The notes beneath the pieces were generated by a model. That model saw only the letters and a list, made by a program, of their open reading frames with translations, was not told the DNA's origin and made no database searches. From Solirubrobacter sp963848475 (GTDB lineage: Bacteria; Actinomycetota; Thermoleophilia; Solirubrobacterales; Solirubrobacteraceae): a DNA stretch of 64,000 nt. A program made the translations under genes and the position numbers. The first letter of the stretch is position 1. Each line of letters starts with the position of its first letter. The stretch is taken from the NCBI GenBank assembly GCA_963848475.1, contig CAWKDW010000020.1, positions 62,001-126,000 of the forward strand. The letters are read 5' to 3'. Shown one piece after another: positions 27,863-37,153 of this stretch.

Positions 27863-29088
27863 GCGCGCGGCACGGGCTCCCGCGGCTGTTGGCCGAGAGC
27901 GGGCCCCCGTCCCGCATGTCCGCGACGAGCCGCGGCCAGGAACTGATCGCCGCCGTCGCCGCCGCCGGTCTGCGCGGGCGCGGCGGGGCGGGATTCCCGA
28001 CCGCGATCAAGCTGCGGGCCGTCGCGTCTGCGCGCGGACGGCGGGCACTCGTGGTCAACGCGGCGGAGGGCGAGCCGATGAGCGCCAAGGACCGTGTGCT
28101 GCTGGAGCTCGCCCCGCACCTCGTCCTCGACGGCGCGCTGCTCGCCGCGGAGGCGATCGGCGCGCGTGAGGTCGTCGTCGCGCTCAAGTCCTCGTCACGA
28201 ACGACCCAGACCGTGGTGCGCGATGCGCTGGCCGAGCGAGCCGATGCACGAGGTGTCCGCGTGAAGACCGTGCCGGACGCGTATCTCACGGGCGAGGAAA
28301 CGGCCCTGCTGCGGTCGCTCAACGGTGGTCCGGCAAAGCCCACGCTGGTGCCGCCGCGACCGTCCGAGCGGGGGCTCGCCGGCCGCCCGACGGTCGTGGC
28401 CAACGTCGAGACCCTCGCGCACGTCGCGCTGATCGCACGCCACGGCGCGGGGTGGTTTCGCTCGGTCGGCACCGACGAGCACCCCGGGAGCACGTTGGTC
28501 ACCGTCAGTGGCGCGGTCGCGCGGCCCGGGGTCTATGAGATCGCCCCCGGTACCCCAGCTCGGATGGTGATCGAGCAGGCCGGGGGCGAGGCCGGCACAC
28601 TGCGCGCGCTGCTGGTCGGCGGCTACTACGGAAGCTGGCTGGCCCCTGAGGCGATTGCGAAGGCCCGACTCGACAACGCCTCGCTGGGCCGGTGGGGTGC
28701 CGTGCTCGGCGCGGGCGTGCTCGTCGCTCTCCCGCGTGCTTGCTGTCCCGTCGCCGAGGTGGCTCGCGTGGTGCGCTGGATGGCGGCGGAGAGCGCCGGC
28801 CAATGCGGCCCGTGCGTGCACGGCCTTGACGCCATCGCCGGCGCGGTGGCGTTGCTGGCGGCCGGGACGGCCGAGGCCGGTACGCTCACCCGGCTCGAGC
28901 GCTGGAGCGCGCAGGTCGTCGGACGCGGCGCGTGCGGGCACCCCGACGGCGTCGTGCGCTTCGTGCGCACGGCGCTCGACGTCTTCGCCGAGGCGTTCGA
29001 CGACCATCGCCGGCACGGTCCGTGCGACGCGTGCGAGCGCCCCCCGGTGCTCCACGTCCCCGCTGTCTCCCGCAGCATCGCGGCATGA
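27859..29088 (+). CDS. NuoF-like NADH-oxidising flavin/iron-sulfur protein
   Basis: Stand-alone relatives of the complex I 51-kDa subunit oxidise NADH through FMN and an iron-sulfur cluster. The 409-residue protein has GLRGRGGAGFPTAIKLRAVA (FMN site), VVNAAEGEPMSAKDRVLLEL (NADH/FMN loop), a SLBB-type stretch (TVSGAVARPGVYEIAPGTPA) and a C-terminal cluster domain. The usual E-S-C-G-x-C-x-P-C reads ESAGQCGPC, so the first ligand is Ala; C-G-P-C and the distal GACGHPDG remain, plus an additional ACCPVAE. The cluster may thus differ from complex I. Coupled by ATGA overlaps to the heme protein before and the ferredoxin after, it is the likely electron entry point. Confidence 0.88.
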   Translation: MSARHGLPRLLAESGPPSRMSATSRGQELIAAVAAAGLRGRGGAGFPTAIKLRAVASARGRRALVVNAAEGEPMSAKDRVLLELAPHLVLDGALLAAEAIGAREVVVALKSSSRTTQTVVRDALAERADARGVRVKTVPDAYLTGEETALLRSLNGGPAKPTLVPPRPSERGLAGRPTVVANVETLAHVALIARHGAGWFRSVGTDEHPGSTLVTVSGAVARPGVYEIAPGTPARMVIEQAGGEAGTLRALLVGGYYGSWLAPEAIAKARLDNASLGRWGAVLGAGVLVALPRACCPVAEVARVVRWMAAESAGQCGPCVHGLDAIAGAVALLAAGTAEAGTLTRLERWSAQVVGRGACGHPDGVVRFVRTALDVFAEAFDDHRRHGPCDACERPPVLHVPAVSRSIAA

Positions 29089-29288
29089 CCCACCGCCTCA
29101 CCGTGAACCCGATCGCCTGTACCGGCCACGGGGCCTGCGCCGAGCTGTTCCCGGAGCGCATCCGGCTCGACGACTGGGGCTTCCCGATCCTCGACGGCGC
29201 CCCGATCGACGACGATCTGCTCGTCCACGCCCGCCGCGCGGTGGCGGCGTGCCCGACGCTCGCGCTCGGTCTCCAGACCGACGCCTGA
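29085..29288 (+). CDS. Ferredoxin of the single-cluster [3Fe-4S] type
   Basis: The 67-residue protein has NPIACTGHGACAELFPERIR and a distal VAACPTLAL, that is C-x5-C and C-P: three cysteines with His in the place of the usual middle Cys, the pattern of [3Fe-4S] ferredoxins. LDDWGFPIL is a typical family segment. The ATG overlaps the NuoF-like stop as ATGA, so the two are made together and probably exchange electrons. The small soluble carrier could link NuoF to the heme membrane protein. Confidence 0.9.
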   Translation: MTHRLTVNPIACTGHGACAELFPERIRLDDWGFPILDGAPIDDDLLVHARRAVAACPTLALGLQTDA

Positions 29289-29332
29289 CGGTCTTTGCCG
29301 AACCATTACTCAGACGCTGGGATGCTCGCTCC

Positions 29333-30067
29333 ATGCCGCATCTCTCCGAGCTGCACGGCGCCGCGACGCATCTCGCGGTCGTAGCGGTTCCCGTCTACCT
29401 GCTGATCCTCCTGATCCGCCGCACCGGTCGCGGCGGTCCGTCACTCGCCGCCGCTGAGCCGTGGGTGGTCGGCGCGGCCGTTGCCGGCGTCACCCTCGCA
29501 GGCCTCACCGGCCTGCTGGTCTGGGGTCAGTCCAAGACCGAGCTCCGCGGCTCCAGCGGCCGTCTCGGCAGCGTCCACTTCTGGCTGGGCATCGTGCTCT
29601 CGCTGATCGTCATCTCCGTCGCCGCGTGGCGCTTTCGCCGCGTTTCGACCGATCGGCACACGCACGGGCTCGAACTCGTGGCCGGCGGGCTGCTCGCGCT
29701 GGTGGCGGTCTTCGCCCAGGGGTACATAGGTGGCCGCATGACCTACCACCACGGCGTCGGCGTCGACTCCGGCGGCCAGTTCGCCCAGACCGCGACGGGC
29801 ACCGCGCAGCTCGACGTCGCGCTCGCCGCGGGGACGCCGCCCGTGACGGCGGGCAAGCGGGCGTTCTCGACTGACGGGCTGGGCTGCGCGTCCTGTCACG
29901 GCGATCTCGCTCAGGGCATGCGCGGCCCGCGCCTCGCAGGCGGCGTGGAGATCGAGGAGTTCCGCGGCGTACACGGGCACGGGCTGTTCCCGCCCGAGGT
30001 CGTCAAGGACGCCGACTTCGAGGCGATCAACGCGTGGTTGAAGACGCTTGCGCCGCCGCGTCGCTGA
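29333..30067 (+). CDS. DUF2231-type membrane domain fused to cytochrome c
   Basis: The 244-residue protein starts LSELHGAATHLAVVAVPVYL, with four transmembrane helices of the DUF2231-like (heme-binding-type) fold, including SVHFWLGIVLSLIVISVAA and ELVAGGLLALVAVFAQGYIG. A C-terminal cytochrome c domain has LGCASCHGDLAQGMRGPRLA (C-x-x-C-H heme c site) and ends FEAINAWLKTLAPP. The heme domain should face outside. His residues in helices 1 and 3 may hold b-type heme. It starts 44 bases after the ferredoxin gene, same strand. Electrons could pass from a membrane heme to this surface cytochrome. Confidence 0.87.
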   Translation: MPHLSELHGAATHLAVVAVPVYLLILLIRRTGRGGPSLAAAEPWVVGAAVAGVTLAGLTGLLVWGQSKTELRGSSGRLGSVHFWLGIVLSLIVISVAAWRFRRVSTDRHTHGLELVAGGLLALVAVFAQGYIGGRMTYHHGVGVDSGGQFAQTATGTAQLDVALAAGTPPVTAGKRAFSTDGLGCASCHGDLAQGMRGPRLAGGVEIEEFRGVHGHGLFPPEVVKDADFEAINAWLKTLAPPRR

Positions 30068-30107
30068 ACTCGCCCTGATCGTTCAGGACCGACATATTCA
30101 ACCCCCG

Positions 30108-31436
30108 ATGCACGACCGGCTCCGGCTCTCCAGGCGCGCGATCGGTCCCGCGACGGTCCTCGTCCTCGTGCTCGCGTTCGGCGTGCTGTGGGCTGTCGCG
30201 CGTCCCGCCGGGATCCAGACGTCGAGCTACGTGGGGCAGCTCGCGGGCGCCGAGGCGGTGTTGCTCTTCAGCATCGGACTGGTGCTGATCAGCACGCTGC
30301 CGTGGGTCGAGACGTGGTTCGACGGGATCGACAGGGCGGCGATCTGGCATCGGCGCGCCGCCATCACCGCCCTCATGCTGCTGATCCCGCACATCACGTT
30401 GTCGTCCGGCAGCGGCGGGGGCGGCGGCGCGCTCGCGATCGCGTCGACGATGGGCCTCATCGCGCTGGCGTTGTGGGCGATCCTCCCGCGTTGGCGCTCC
30501 GTCGTCCCCCGCCCGGTACGCGGGATGGTCGCGGCCGCGCGAGACGCTCCGGGCGTGAAGCTCGTCCGCCGGGCCTTGGGCGGCTACGACCGCTGGCGCT
30601 CGGTGCATCGCACCACTGGTCTGTTCGTCGCCGCCGCCTTCGTGCACGGTGTGCTGGACGAGAACGCGTTCGGCGGGTCCGCCGTGCTGCGCTGGACGTA
30701 CGTCGCGATCGGCGCCACCGGGGTCGCGTTCTACCTCTACCGCGAGTTGCTGTCGGGTTTCTTCGGGTCGCTGCACGACTACCAGGTCGAGACGGTCCAC
30801 CCCGTCGGCGCCGGGCTCACCGAGATCACGATGAAACCGCTCGGCCGGGCCGTGTCGTGGGTTCCAGGACAGTTCGCGATGGTCCACCTCGAGGCCAAGG
30901 ACGGCTGGCACCGCCACCCGTTCACGATCTCGAGCGCACCGGGAGACGGCGTCGTGCAGGTGACGGTCAAGGCGCTGGGCGACTACACCTCCCAGCTCCA
31001 GCAGCTCGTCGAGCCGGGAATGCCCGCGGTGATCGAGGGGCCGCACGGGCGTTTCCGCCACACGCGTGGTACCTCGCGGCAGGTCTGGGTCGCCGGCGGA
31101 GTCGGCGTCGCGCCGTTCCTGTCCTGGTTGCGTGGCCTGGGGCACGAGCTTCCTCAGCGCGTGGACTTCTTCTATTGCAACGACGGTCCCGCGCCGTTCT
31201 CGAAGGAGATCGAACGGATCGCAGAACGCTTCCCGACGCTGCGTGTTCACCTCGTCGACACCAGCGTGCAGGGCCGTGTGACCGTCGCGCACCTTCTCAG
31301 CGCGGCGGGGGCGACGAAGGGCCTGTCGGTCTTCATGTGCGGCCCACAAGGAATGCTCCGCGCCCTTCACGTTGACCTGCGGCGGGCCGGAGTCCCGGGC
31401 GCCCGGATTCATCGCGAGTACTTCGACTGGCGCTGA
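30108..31436 (+). CDS. NADPH-oxidase-like ferric reductase (FRD-FAD-NAD)
   Basis: The 442-residue flavocytochrome combines a six-helix ferric-reductase-like domain (heme His candidates in AIWHRRAAITALMLLIPHIT and RSVHRTTGLFVAAAFVHG) with a cytoplasmic ferredoxin-reductase-like half: GQFAMVHLEAKDGWHRHPFT then ISSAPGDG (FAD), WVAGGVGVAPFLSWLRGL and SVFMCGPQGML (NAD(P)H). Such proteins move electrons from NAD(P)H across the membrane to iron or oxygen. The ATG at 30108 was chosen because the helices start just after it and TATTCA (30095-30100) sits seven bases upstream. It is the last gene of the redox locus. Confidence 0.9.
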   Translation: MHDRLRLSRRAIGPATVLVLVLAFGVLWAVARPAGIQTSSYVGQLAGAEAVLLFSIGLVLISTLPWVETWFDGIDRAAIWHRRAAITALMLLIPHITLSSGSGGGGGALAIASTMGLIALALWAILPRWRSVVPRPVRGMVAAARDAPGVKLVRRALGGYDRWRSVHRTTGLFVAAAFVHGVLDENAFGGSAVLRWTYVAIGATGVAFYLYRELLSGFFGSLHDYQVETVHPVGAGLTEITMKPLGRAVSWVPGQFAMVHLEAKDGWHRHPFTISSAPGDGVVQVTVKALGDYTSQLQQLVEPGMPAVIEGPHGRFRHTRGTSRQVWVAGGVGVAPFLSWLRGLGHELPQRVDFFYCNDGPAPFSKEIERIAERFPTLRVHLVDTSVQGRVTVAHLLSAAGATKGLSVFMCGPQGMLRALHVDLRRAGVPGARIHREYFDWR

Positions 31437-31577
31437 GCGCGAATCGGGTCTGCGGCCGAGGGTGACGACGACGGGAGCGCGTGAGATCACTTCGGCGCGC
31501 ACGCGGAGCCGCGGTGGTTCCGCGCATGCTCGCCGCCCACGGTCAGCAACGCGGGCGGCCAACGTTTCGGCGGCGTT

Positions 31578-32846
31578 TCAGCGGCGCACGCGCACGTTGG
31601 CGCGCCAGCCGGCGGTGTTGCCGGTCGTGTCGGTCGCGCGCAATTCGATCCGATAAGCCCCGTTGCGCAGCCGCCAGGCGTTGCGCGGGAGCACGATCCG
31701 GTTGGCACCGGCGACCAGCGTGGCCCGGTAGGTGCCCTTGACCTTGCGGTAGGAGCGGGAGGAGGTGCGGCGGAGCAGGGTGACGATCGCGGTCGCCGGC
31801 TCGCTGCTGCGCACTCGGATGACGACGTTCCGGCGCGCGCGCCGGCCGGAGCGTCGGATGATCGCGGGGATCTCAATCCGCGACAGCCGCGGCGCGACCA
31901 GATCAGCTGGCGGCGCCGGGGCGGTCACCGGGGCGGGGGCGGCTGCCACCGGGGTTGGGACGGGTGTCAAGACGGGTGGCGCGGCCGGAGGCTCGGGCGC
32001 GGGCGGCAGCGCCGGGGCGAGGAAGTCGGTGAACGCGGTGATGCGTGCGTAGAAGCTGACCGGCCGGTCGCACTTCGGTTCGCCCCAACTCACGACGCCG
32101 TACAGGACCGGCGTCCGGTCGCGGGTGAAGACCACGAGCGGCCCGCCGCTGTCACCGTGGCAACTGCTCTTGCCGGGGACACCTGCGCACAGCATCGTGG
32201 CTGGATCGAAGGCGGGCGTCGAGGGCAGGTCGAGCGCGGCGCAGTCGGCGTTCGTGCGCAGCGGGGCGAAGACCTCATGCAGATCCGGCGGGTCCGACTC
32301 GTTATCGTTGCCGTTCGTGAGCCCCCATCCAGCGACGTTCGGCACACCGTCAAGCATCACGTAGGCGCCGGCGTCGAGGGCGGCTCGGGTCGCGACGGCC
32401 ATCGCCGGCGCGGCAGTCGGGCTGCTCAGGCGCAGTAGCGCGACATCGCTGCCGAATGAGGGACCGTTGCGATCGTAGGCGGGGTGCACGACGACCTGGC
32501 TGACGCGCAGTTCCTGCCCCGCGTTGGTGCGCAGGTCGTGGCGACCGGTGATGACGGAGAACTGCGCCGGGGCGTAGGTCGGTTGACCCGCGCGGTTGAG
32601 GTCGATGGCGCAATGTGCCGCGGTGACGACCCACTCGGGAGAGACGACGGTACCACCGCAGTTGGTGATGAAGCCGTTGTTGAGATCGACGCTGACGTGC
32701 GCGATCGAGGGCCACGTGTTCGCTGGCGCGCTGGTCCCGCCGATGATCTGCTGGGGCTTCGCGGCGGCGGCAGCCGGAGCGGCCGAGCAGGCGATCGCGC
32801 CGAGCGTCACGGCGAGCGTCCTAATGATGGGGTAGCAGTTGCGCAT
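31578..32846 (-). CDS. Secreted trypsin-like serine protease (S1) with a C-terminal beta domain
   Basis: The signal peptide (MRNCYPIIRTLAVTLGAIAC, cleavage near AAAAAKP) precedes the activation-like site IIGGTSAPANTWPSIAHV. The triad is visible: His in WVVTAAHCAIDL, Asp in GSDVALLRLSS, Ser in CHGDSGGPLVVF. Paired cysteines match the S1 disulphides. After a Pro/Ala linker (residues 285-320) a C-terminal domain of about 100 residues (RLSRIEIPAIIRRSGRRARR, GAYRIELRATDTTGNTAGW) resembles the Ig-like or stress-type domains that attach secreted proteins to surfaces in this class. AGGAG lies six bases before ATG 32846. Intact; 422 residues. Confidence 0.93.
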   Translation of the reverse strand: MRNCYPIIRTLAVTLGAIACSAAPAAAAAKPQQIIGGTSAPANTWPSIAHVSVDLNNGFITNCGGTVVSPEWVVTAAHCAIDLNRAGQPTYAPAQFSVITGRHDLRTNAGQELRVSQVVVHPAYDRNGPSFGSDVALLRLSSPTAAPAMAVATRAALDAGAYVMLDGVPNVAGWGLTNGNDNESDPPDLHEVFAPLRTNADCAALDLPSTPAFDPATMLCAGVPGKSSCHGDSGGPLVVFTRDRTPVLYGVVSWGEPKCDRPVSFYARITAFTDFLAPALPPAPEPPAAPPVLTPVPTPVAAAPAPVTAPAPPADLVAPRLSRIEIPAIIRRSGRRARRNVVIRVRSSEPATAIVTLLRRTSSRSYRKVKGTYRATLVAGANRIVLPRNAWRLRNGAYRIELRATDTTGNTAGWRANVRVRR

Positions 32847-32908
32847 CGTTGCTCCTGTCGCGTCGGTGTCGATCACCTGGACGCAGCCGGCGCCGTCAGA
32901 AGTTCCGG

Positions 32909-34903
32909 TCAGCCCGCGATTCGCAACGCGGAGAGGGCCGCGACGTCACTCCGCAGGGCGCGATCGGCGTCCGCCAGGCGTGCGCGCGCGGACGCGTAGC
33001 GGGCCTTCTGGCCGCGCGATGCGGCCGTCGCGAGCGCGGACGCGGCGAAGCGTACCCCTCGCGCTCCGGCGACGAGACGGTCGCGAAGCGGGTCCGCCGC
33101 CGGGTGGTCCTCGAGTCGGGACGACGGAGGTCGCAAGGTCGCCCGCGGCGGTCGACAGGCGGCGCGCAGCGCGCGCCTGCGTCGCGGCGCGTCCGGCCTG
33201 GCTCAGAAGCTTCTCGGCGGCGCGCCGCTCGCGCTCGTAGTCGCTCAGCGCGCCGTCGAGCGAGTCGGCGTAGGCGGCAGGAGGCCCGATGTCGATCGGC
33301 TTCGCGCCGCCGGCGAGGTCGGCCGAGCCGAGCGCGGAAGCGCACGCCTGGCGGCCCGCCGGGGTCTGCGTCATGCACACGAGCACCGAGGTCCCCGCGG
33401 CGGTCGGGAGCGCGACGACGGTCGACGTGCCGCGGCGTTTCGGGAGCTTCAAACCGTCGTAGCGCAATGCATGCGCCGAGCCGATCTGGACCACGTCCGG
33501 CGTCGTGTCCGCGGCCGCTGCGGCGAGCACTCCGGAGGGCAGCAGGTGCATGCCCGACGGCGGGCCGCTGCCGGTGACGAGTACGGGGCGTCCCGCACCG
33601 GAGAGCGCGTACGCGTTCGTGCCCGAGAGTCCGAGTCCGGATGGGACCCCGACGTCGCGCGTGTCACCGGAGACCGTCAGCTTGGTCGCTCCGGCGGCGA
33701 TCGAGCGCGTGCCGGGCCCGTCGTCCCTGAGCGCGGATCCGACTCCGAAGGCGATCGCCGCGACCGCGACCGCCACGACGGGGATGAGCAGGCGGCCCAG
33801 CCGGATCCGCCGCGCGGGCGCGGCTGCCGGCGTGGAGGGATGGCTGACTGGCGCCAATACGGTCTCGCGGCCGCGAGCCGGCGCGGGCGGCGTCGAGGGG
33901 ATCGGTGTCGCCGCGGCGACCGCCGCCGCGCCGCCCGGCGGGGTCGAGGGCACCGGCGTGACCGCGGCGACCGTCGCCGACTTAGGCGCTGTGCGGCCGT
34001 CGGCGGCACGACGGTCGCGGATTTGTGCGGCGGCGTCAGCTGCGGCGGCGACGCGATCTCGCGCAAGAACTGCGCCGGCACGTCGGACGCGCGCAGCGCG
34101 TCCTGCGCCGCGGCCATCAGGGCGCGTACGCTCACGAAGCGCTCGGCGGGGTCCTTCGCCATCCCACACTGGATAACGGCGTCGAACGCGGGCGGGACGT
34201 CGCCGCGGCGCGCGCTCAACGAGGGCGGCGACTCGTGGACCTGCGCGTAGAGCAGCGCCGCGTCGGAGTCACGCGGGTACGGCACCTCCCCGGTGAGGCA
34301 CTCGAACAGGACCGCGGCCATCGCGTATTGGTCGCTCCGCGGCGAGGCGCTGAGGCCCTGCACCTGCTCGGGCGCGATGTAGTCGAACGTGCCGACCAGT
34401 TGGCCGGTGCGGGTGATGCCGGACGATCCACCCGCACGTGTGAGGCCGAAATCGGCTAGGTAGGGCCATTCGGTCGAGTCGACGAGGATGTTCTGCGGCT
34501 TGACGTCGCGGTGGATCAGCCCGGCGGCGTGGGCGGCGTCAAGCGCGTCGGCGACCGGCGTGAGCAGGCGGATCGCGCGCTCCGGATCGAGCGCGCCGCC
34601 GAGGATCAGGTCTTTGAGCGTCGAGCCTCGGACGTACCGCATGGCGAGGAACAGCCCGCTGTCGCTGTCTCCGGCCTCGTAGATCGGCACGATGTGCGGG
34701 TGGTCCAGGGCGGCCTGGACCTCGCCCTCGCGTGCGAACCGAGCACGGAACGCGACATCGCGCGAGAGTTCCGACGCAAGCATCTTCAAGGCTACGGGCC
34801 GATTCAGCGACAGTTGCACTGCGAGATAGACGGTCCCCATGCCACCGCTGCCGAGCATGCGCTCGACCCGGTAGCCCGAGACGAGGGATCCGGTGTCGAG
34901 CAT
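32909..34903 (-). CDS. Membrane Ser/Thr protein kinase (PknB-type), two compensating frame changes
   Basis: The N-terminal kinase domain (1-265) is complete: YRVERMLGSGGMGTVYLAVQ, Lys in RPVALKMLAS, catalytic loop LIHRDVKPQNILVD, YLADFGLTRAGG and GTFDYIAPEQVQGL. A Pro/Thr linker, one transmembrane helix (LLIPVVAVAVAAIAFGVGSA) and an extracytoplasmic domain (TKLTVSGDTRDVGVPSGLGL, PAAYADSLDGALSDYERERR) follow, ending in an Ala/Arg-rich helix LADADRALRSDVAALSALR. The frame changes near 34010 and again near 33125; both are single-base and cancel. About 664 residues. The ATG overlaps the upstream gene's stop as TGATG. It is likely to phosphorylate FHA-binding partners such as the protein encoded at 37154. 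Confidence 0.88.
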
Positions 34904-35381
34904 CAGTCCGCGCCGCCCTCGGTGCCGCCGATCGTGTCCCTGGGCTGCGTGGATCTGCCGCCGCCGGTGCTGGTGCCGCCGCCGGTGCTGGTGCCGCCGC
35001 CGGTGCTGGTGCCGCCGCCGGTGCTGGTGCCGCCGCCGGTGCTGGTGCCGCCGCCGGGCTGGTGCCGCCGCCGGTACTCGTGACGACGCCGCTCGAACTC
35101 GTGGCGCCGCCACCACCGCCGGTTGTCGTCGTGACGCCACCCCCGGTCGATTCGCCGGCCTTCTTCGGCGGCTTCGGCTTCGGCTTCGGCACCCGCAGCG
35201 CTGGCACTTTCGTCGTGCCGACGGCCGGCGCGTCAAACGTCTCGAGCTCGACTTTCGCCTCGCGCAACTTGCCGCTGGTGATACTCGAATCGGTGTGGTG
35301 GAGTCGGGCAGCGCCGAACCCGGCGATCGCGGCGATCGCGACGGTGAGCGTCGCGATCACGCTCCGAGCCCCGATCCGCAT
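34903..35381 (-). CDS. Membrane-anchored Gly/Thr/Ser-repeat protein, one frame change
   Basis: One N-terminal membrane helix (SVIATLTVAIAAIAGFGAAR) is followed by about 60 residues (SSITSGKLREAKVELETFDA, PALRVPKPKPKPPKKAGEST) and a tail of G-G-G-T-S-T repeats ending RDTIGGTEGGAD. As written the frame slips near 35057 inside the repeat tract, where one A is missing from AGCACCGGC; restoring it joins the start to the stop, which overlaps the kinase ATG as TGATG. Function unknown. It lies between a secreted P-domain protein and the kinase and is probably co-transcribed with both. Confidence 0.65.
34957..35078 (+). repeat. 18-bp tandem repeat, about 6.5 copies
   Basis: The unit CCGCCGCCGGTGCTGGTG repeats nearly perfectly and encodes GGGTST on the minus strand. 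One copy carries a single-base deletion that breaks the gene. Such tracts expand and contract by slippage. Confidence 0.9.
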
Positions 35382-35383
35382 TG

Positions 35384-37030
35384 CTAGCTGTCCACCACGC
35401 AGGCAACTCGGGCGGTCCTGCTCCCGACCGCGAGGCACACGCGCGACTTCGAGGGCTCGCGGGTCCCCATCCGGATCTCGACCCGGCGGCCGACCTCTCC
35501 GGGACGCGTGATGACGACTACGAGCTTCTTGCGCCGCGGAACGAGTGTGTTCGTCAGTTGCTTCACGCGCAGATCGCCTGTGCGACGGGCGGTGGTCGAG
35601 TACGTCCTGAACTTGCGCGCTCGGCCACGGCGGAACAGTTGACAACCCCGGCAAGTCGCCCGCACCTTCGCCCCTCGGGGCAGGTCCTCGATCCTCACGA
35701 CCTTGAGCGCGGCGCCGCGCAGGCGCCCATCGCGGCGCCACTTTCCCCACTTGTACTTGACGTCGGCGACGATCCGCTTGACCGGCGTGACCGCGACGAT
35801 GTCCGTGCATCCGTTGCGGTCGGCATCCGGGGGGGCCGCGCTGACCGCCGGGCATTGATCGAGGTTGTCGGTGATGCCGTCGCCGTCGGTGTCCGCGGGT
35901 GGTGGCGGGGGTGGGGGAGGATCCGCGGTGAACGTACCCCCGAGCACGAACAGTCCGTCGCTGGCGTTGCTCGTCTGGGCACCGTTGTCGATCGCCCGGG
36001 CGCCCGCGAGCATGATCCGGTAGGAACCTGCCGCCAAGTGCGTGGTGATCCGCTCCGCCCCGCCCGCGGACTCGGAATCCGAGCAACCGACGCGATCGAT
36101 CACACGTCCGGTGGCCGGATCGAATGAGAACACCATCAGCGAGGCGTCAAGCCGCGACCAGTCCCAGTCGAAGACGGTGTCGGTGTCGTCGCGGTACTGG
36201 GCGACGAGATCGAGCGCTCCGGCACCCGGCAGGTGGAACTCGTACCAGACGGACTTGCCGATCGAAAAGCCGTTGCATTGGAGGCTCCGCTCGTCGATCC
36301 CGCCAGGAAGGGTTTCGAGCGTCGCCGACTGGTTGGTGTGCACCCCGGCGATCTGGAACGGCGACGGCATCGCGGTGCCCGCCGCGTTGAACGCGGCCGC
36401 GCCGGCCCATCCGTCGTTGCTGAGCCCGGGCGTGTCGACGGAGATCCTCCAGCTTGCGATGCTGCCGGTGTCCTGGGCGAGATCGTCGTACGCGAAGAGC
36501 GTCCAGGTGCCGCTGGCCGCGGTTCCGTTGAACGCATCAAGGCGCGTGCCGGCGCTCGCCTGTTGCCACTTCGCGGGCACGCCAGCGGGCCGGTAGGTGC
36601 CGGTCGGGCAGGGTCCGGCGTCCGGCTGGACGGTCGCGGCCTCGTCGTCGAAGTAGTACTCGACCCCTGCCGTGAACGCGGTCGAGCCGCAGCGGTCGCC
36701 CATGATCGGGACGATGCTGCCCGCGGGAGACTTCAGCGCGAGGTGCACGTCGTCGGGCTCGGTGTGGCCGTTGAACTTGACCCACACGTCCACGTCGACG
36801 ACGAGTCGATTCCCGGCCGACACGGTGATCGAAGACGAGGTCGTGGCCAGGTCGTTGATCGCGATCGGCCCACCGATGGTGGAGCTCTCCGGCGGGACCA
36901 GCGCGTGGGACTGGGCGCTTCGGGTCTGGCTCGCTGCGCTCGCCGCAGGGGCGCACGACAGCACAAAGATGAGGCTTCCCAGAATGACGTGCCGGATGAT
37001 GCGCATGGCTTCTCGGCCCGTCGCGCACAT
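35384..37030 (-). CDS. Secreted P-domain protein with a thrombospondin-type-3 calcium repeat
   Basis: The signal peptide (MRIIRHVILGSLIFVLSCAP) follows an alternative upstream ATG at 37030 that has a better ribosome site (AAGGTGG); the ATG at 37006 is the other choice. Residues 45-210 resemble the proprotein-convertase P domain: GPIAINDLATTSSSITVSAG, VDVDVWVKFNGHTEPDDVHL, GTWTLFAYDDLAQDTGSIAS. A middle domain with KSVWYEFHLPGAGALDL and SYRIMLAGARA is of the pre-peptidase type. TDGDGITDNLDQCPA is a calcium-binding repeat. The last 120 residues are basic (KWGKWRRDGRLRGAALKVVR). No protease domain is present, so binding or adhesion is likelier than catalysis. Intact, 548 residues. Two bases separate it from the next gene. 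Confidence 0.8.
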   Translation of the reverse strand: MCATGREAMRIIRHVILGSLIFVLSCAPAASAASQTRSAQSHALVPPESSTIGGPIAINDLATTSSSITVSAGNRLVVDVDVWVKFNGHTEPDDVHLALKSPAGSIVPIMGDRCGSTAFTAGVEYYFDDEAATVQPDAGPCPTGTYRPAGVPAKWQQASAGTRLDAFNGTAASGTWTLFAYDDLAQDTGSIASWRISVDTPGLSNDGWAGAAAFNAAGTAMPSPFQIAGVHTNQSATLETLPGGIDERSLQCNGFSIGKSVWYEFHLPGAGALDLVAQYRDDTDTVFDWDWSRLDASLMVFSFDPATGRVIDRVGCSDSESAGGAERITTHLAAGSYRIMLAGARAIDNGAQTSNASDGLFVLGGTFTADPPPPPPPPADTDGDGITDNLDQCPAVSAAPPDADRNGCTDIVAVTPVKRIVADVKYKWGKWRRDGRLRGAALKVVRIEDLPRGAKVRATCRGCQLFRRGRARKFRTYSTTARRTGDLRVKQLTNTLVPRRKKLVVVITRPGEVGRRVEIRMGTREPSKSRVCLAVGSRTARVACVVDS

Positions 37031-37109
37031 GAAGCCACCTTGCTCCGTGTCCGGACTCTCGACCTGTAACGGTTCTACTGTGTCGAGGGGGTCGCTGTAA
37101 AGACCGACC

Positions 37110-37146
37110 TGGCCAATTGGCCAACTTGCTGACCCTCCACTAGTGT
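37110..37146 (+). promoter_or_regulatory. Palindromic operator overlapping the FHA-gene promoter
   Basis: TGGCCAATTGGCCA (37110-37123) is a perfect 14-bp palindrome. TTGGCC (37118-37123) can act as -35, with 17 bases to TAGTGT (37141-37146), which ends seven bases before the ATG at 37154. A protein bound to the palindrome would block this promoter, and it also lies between the two divergent genes. Confidence 0.5.
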
Positions 37147-37153
37147 TGCGCCG

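Noticed and set aside
34957..35078. Repeat array as a possible CRISPR
   Set aside because: Units are contiguous 18-mers without spacers and encode GGGTST; no cas genes are present.
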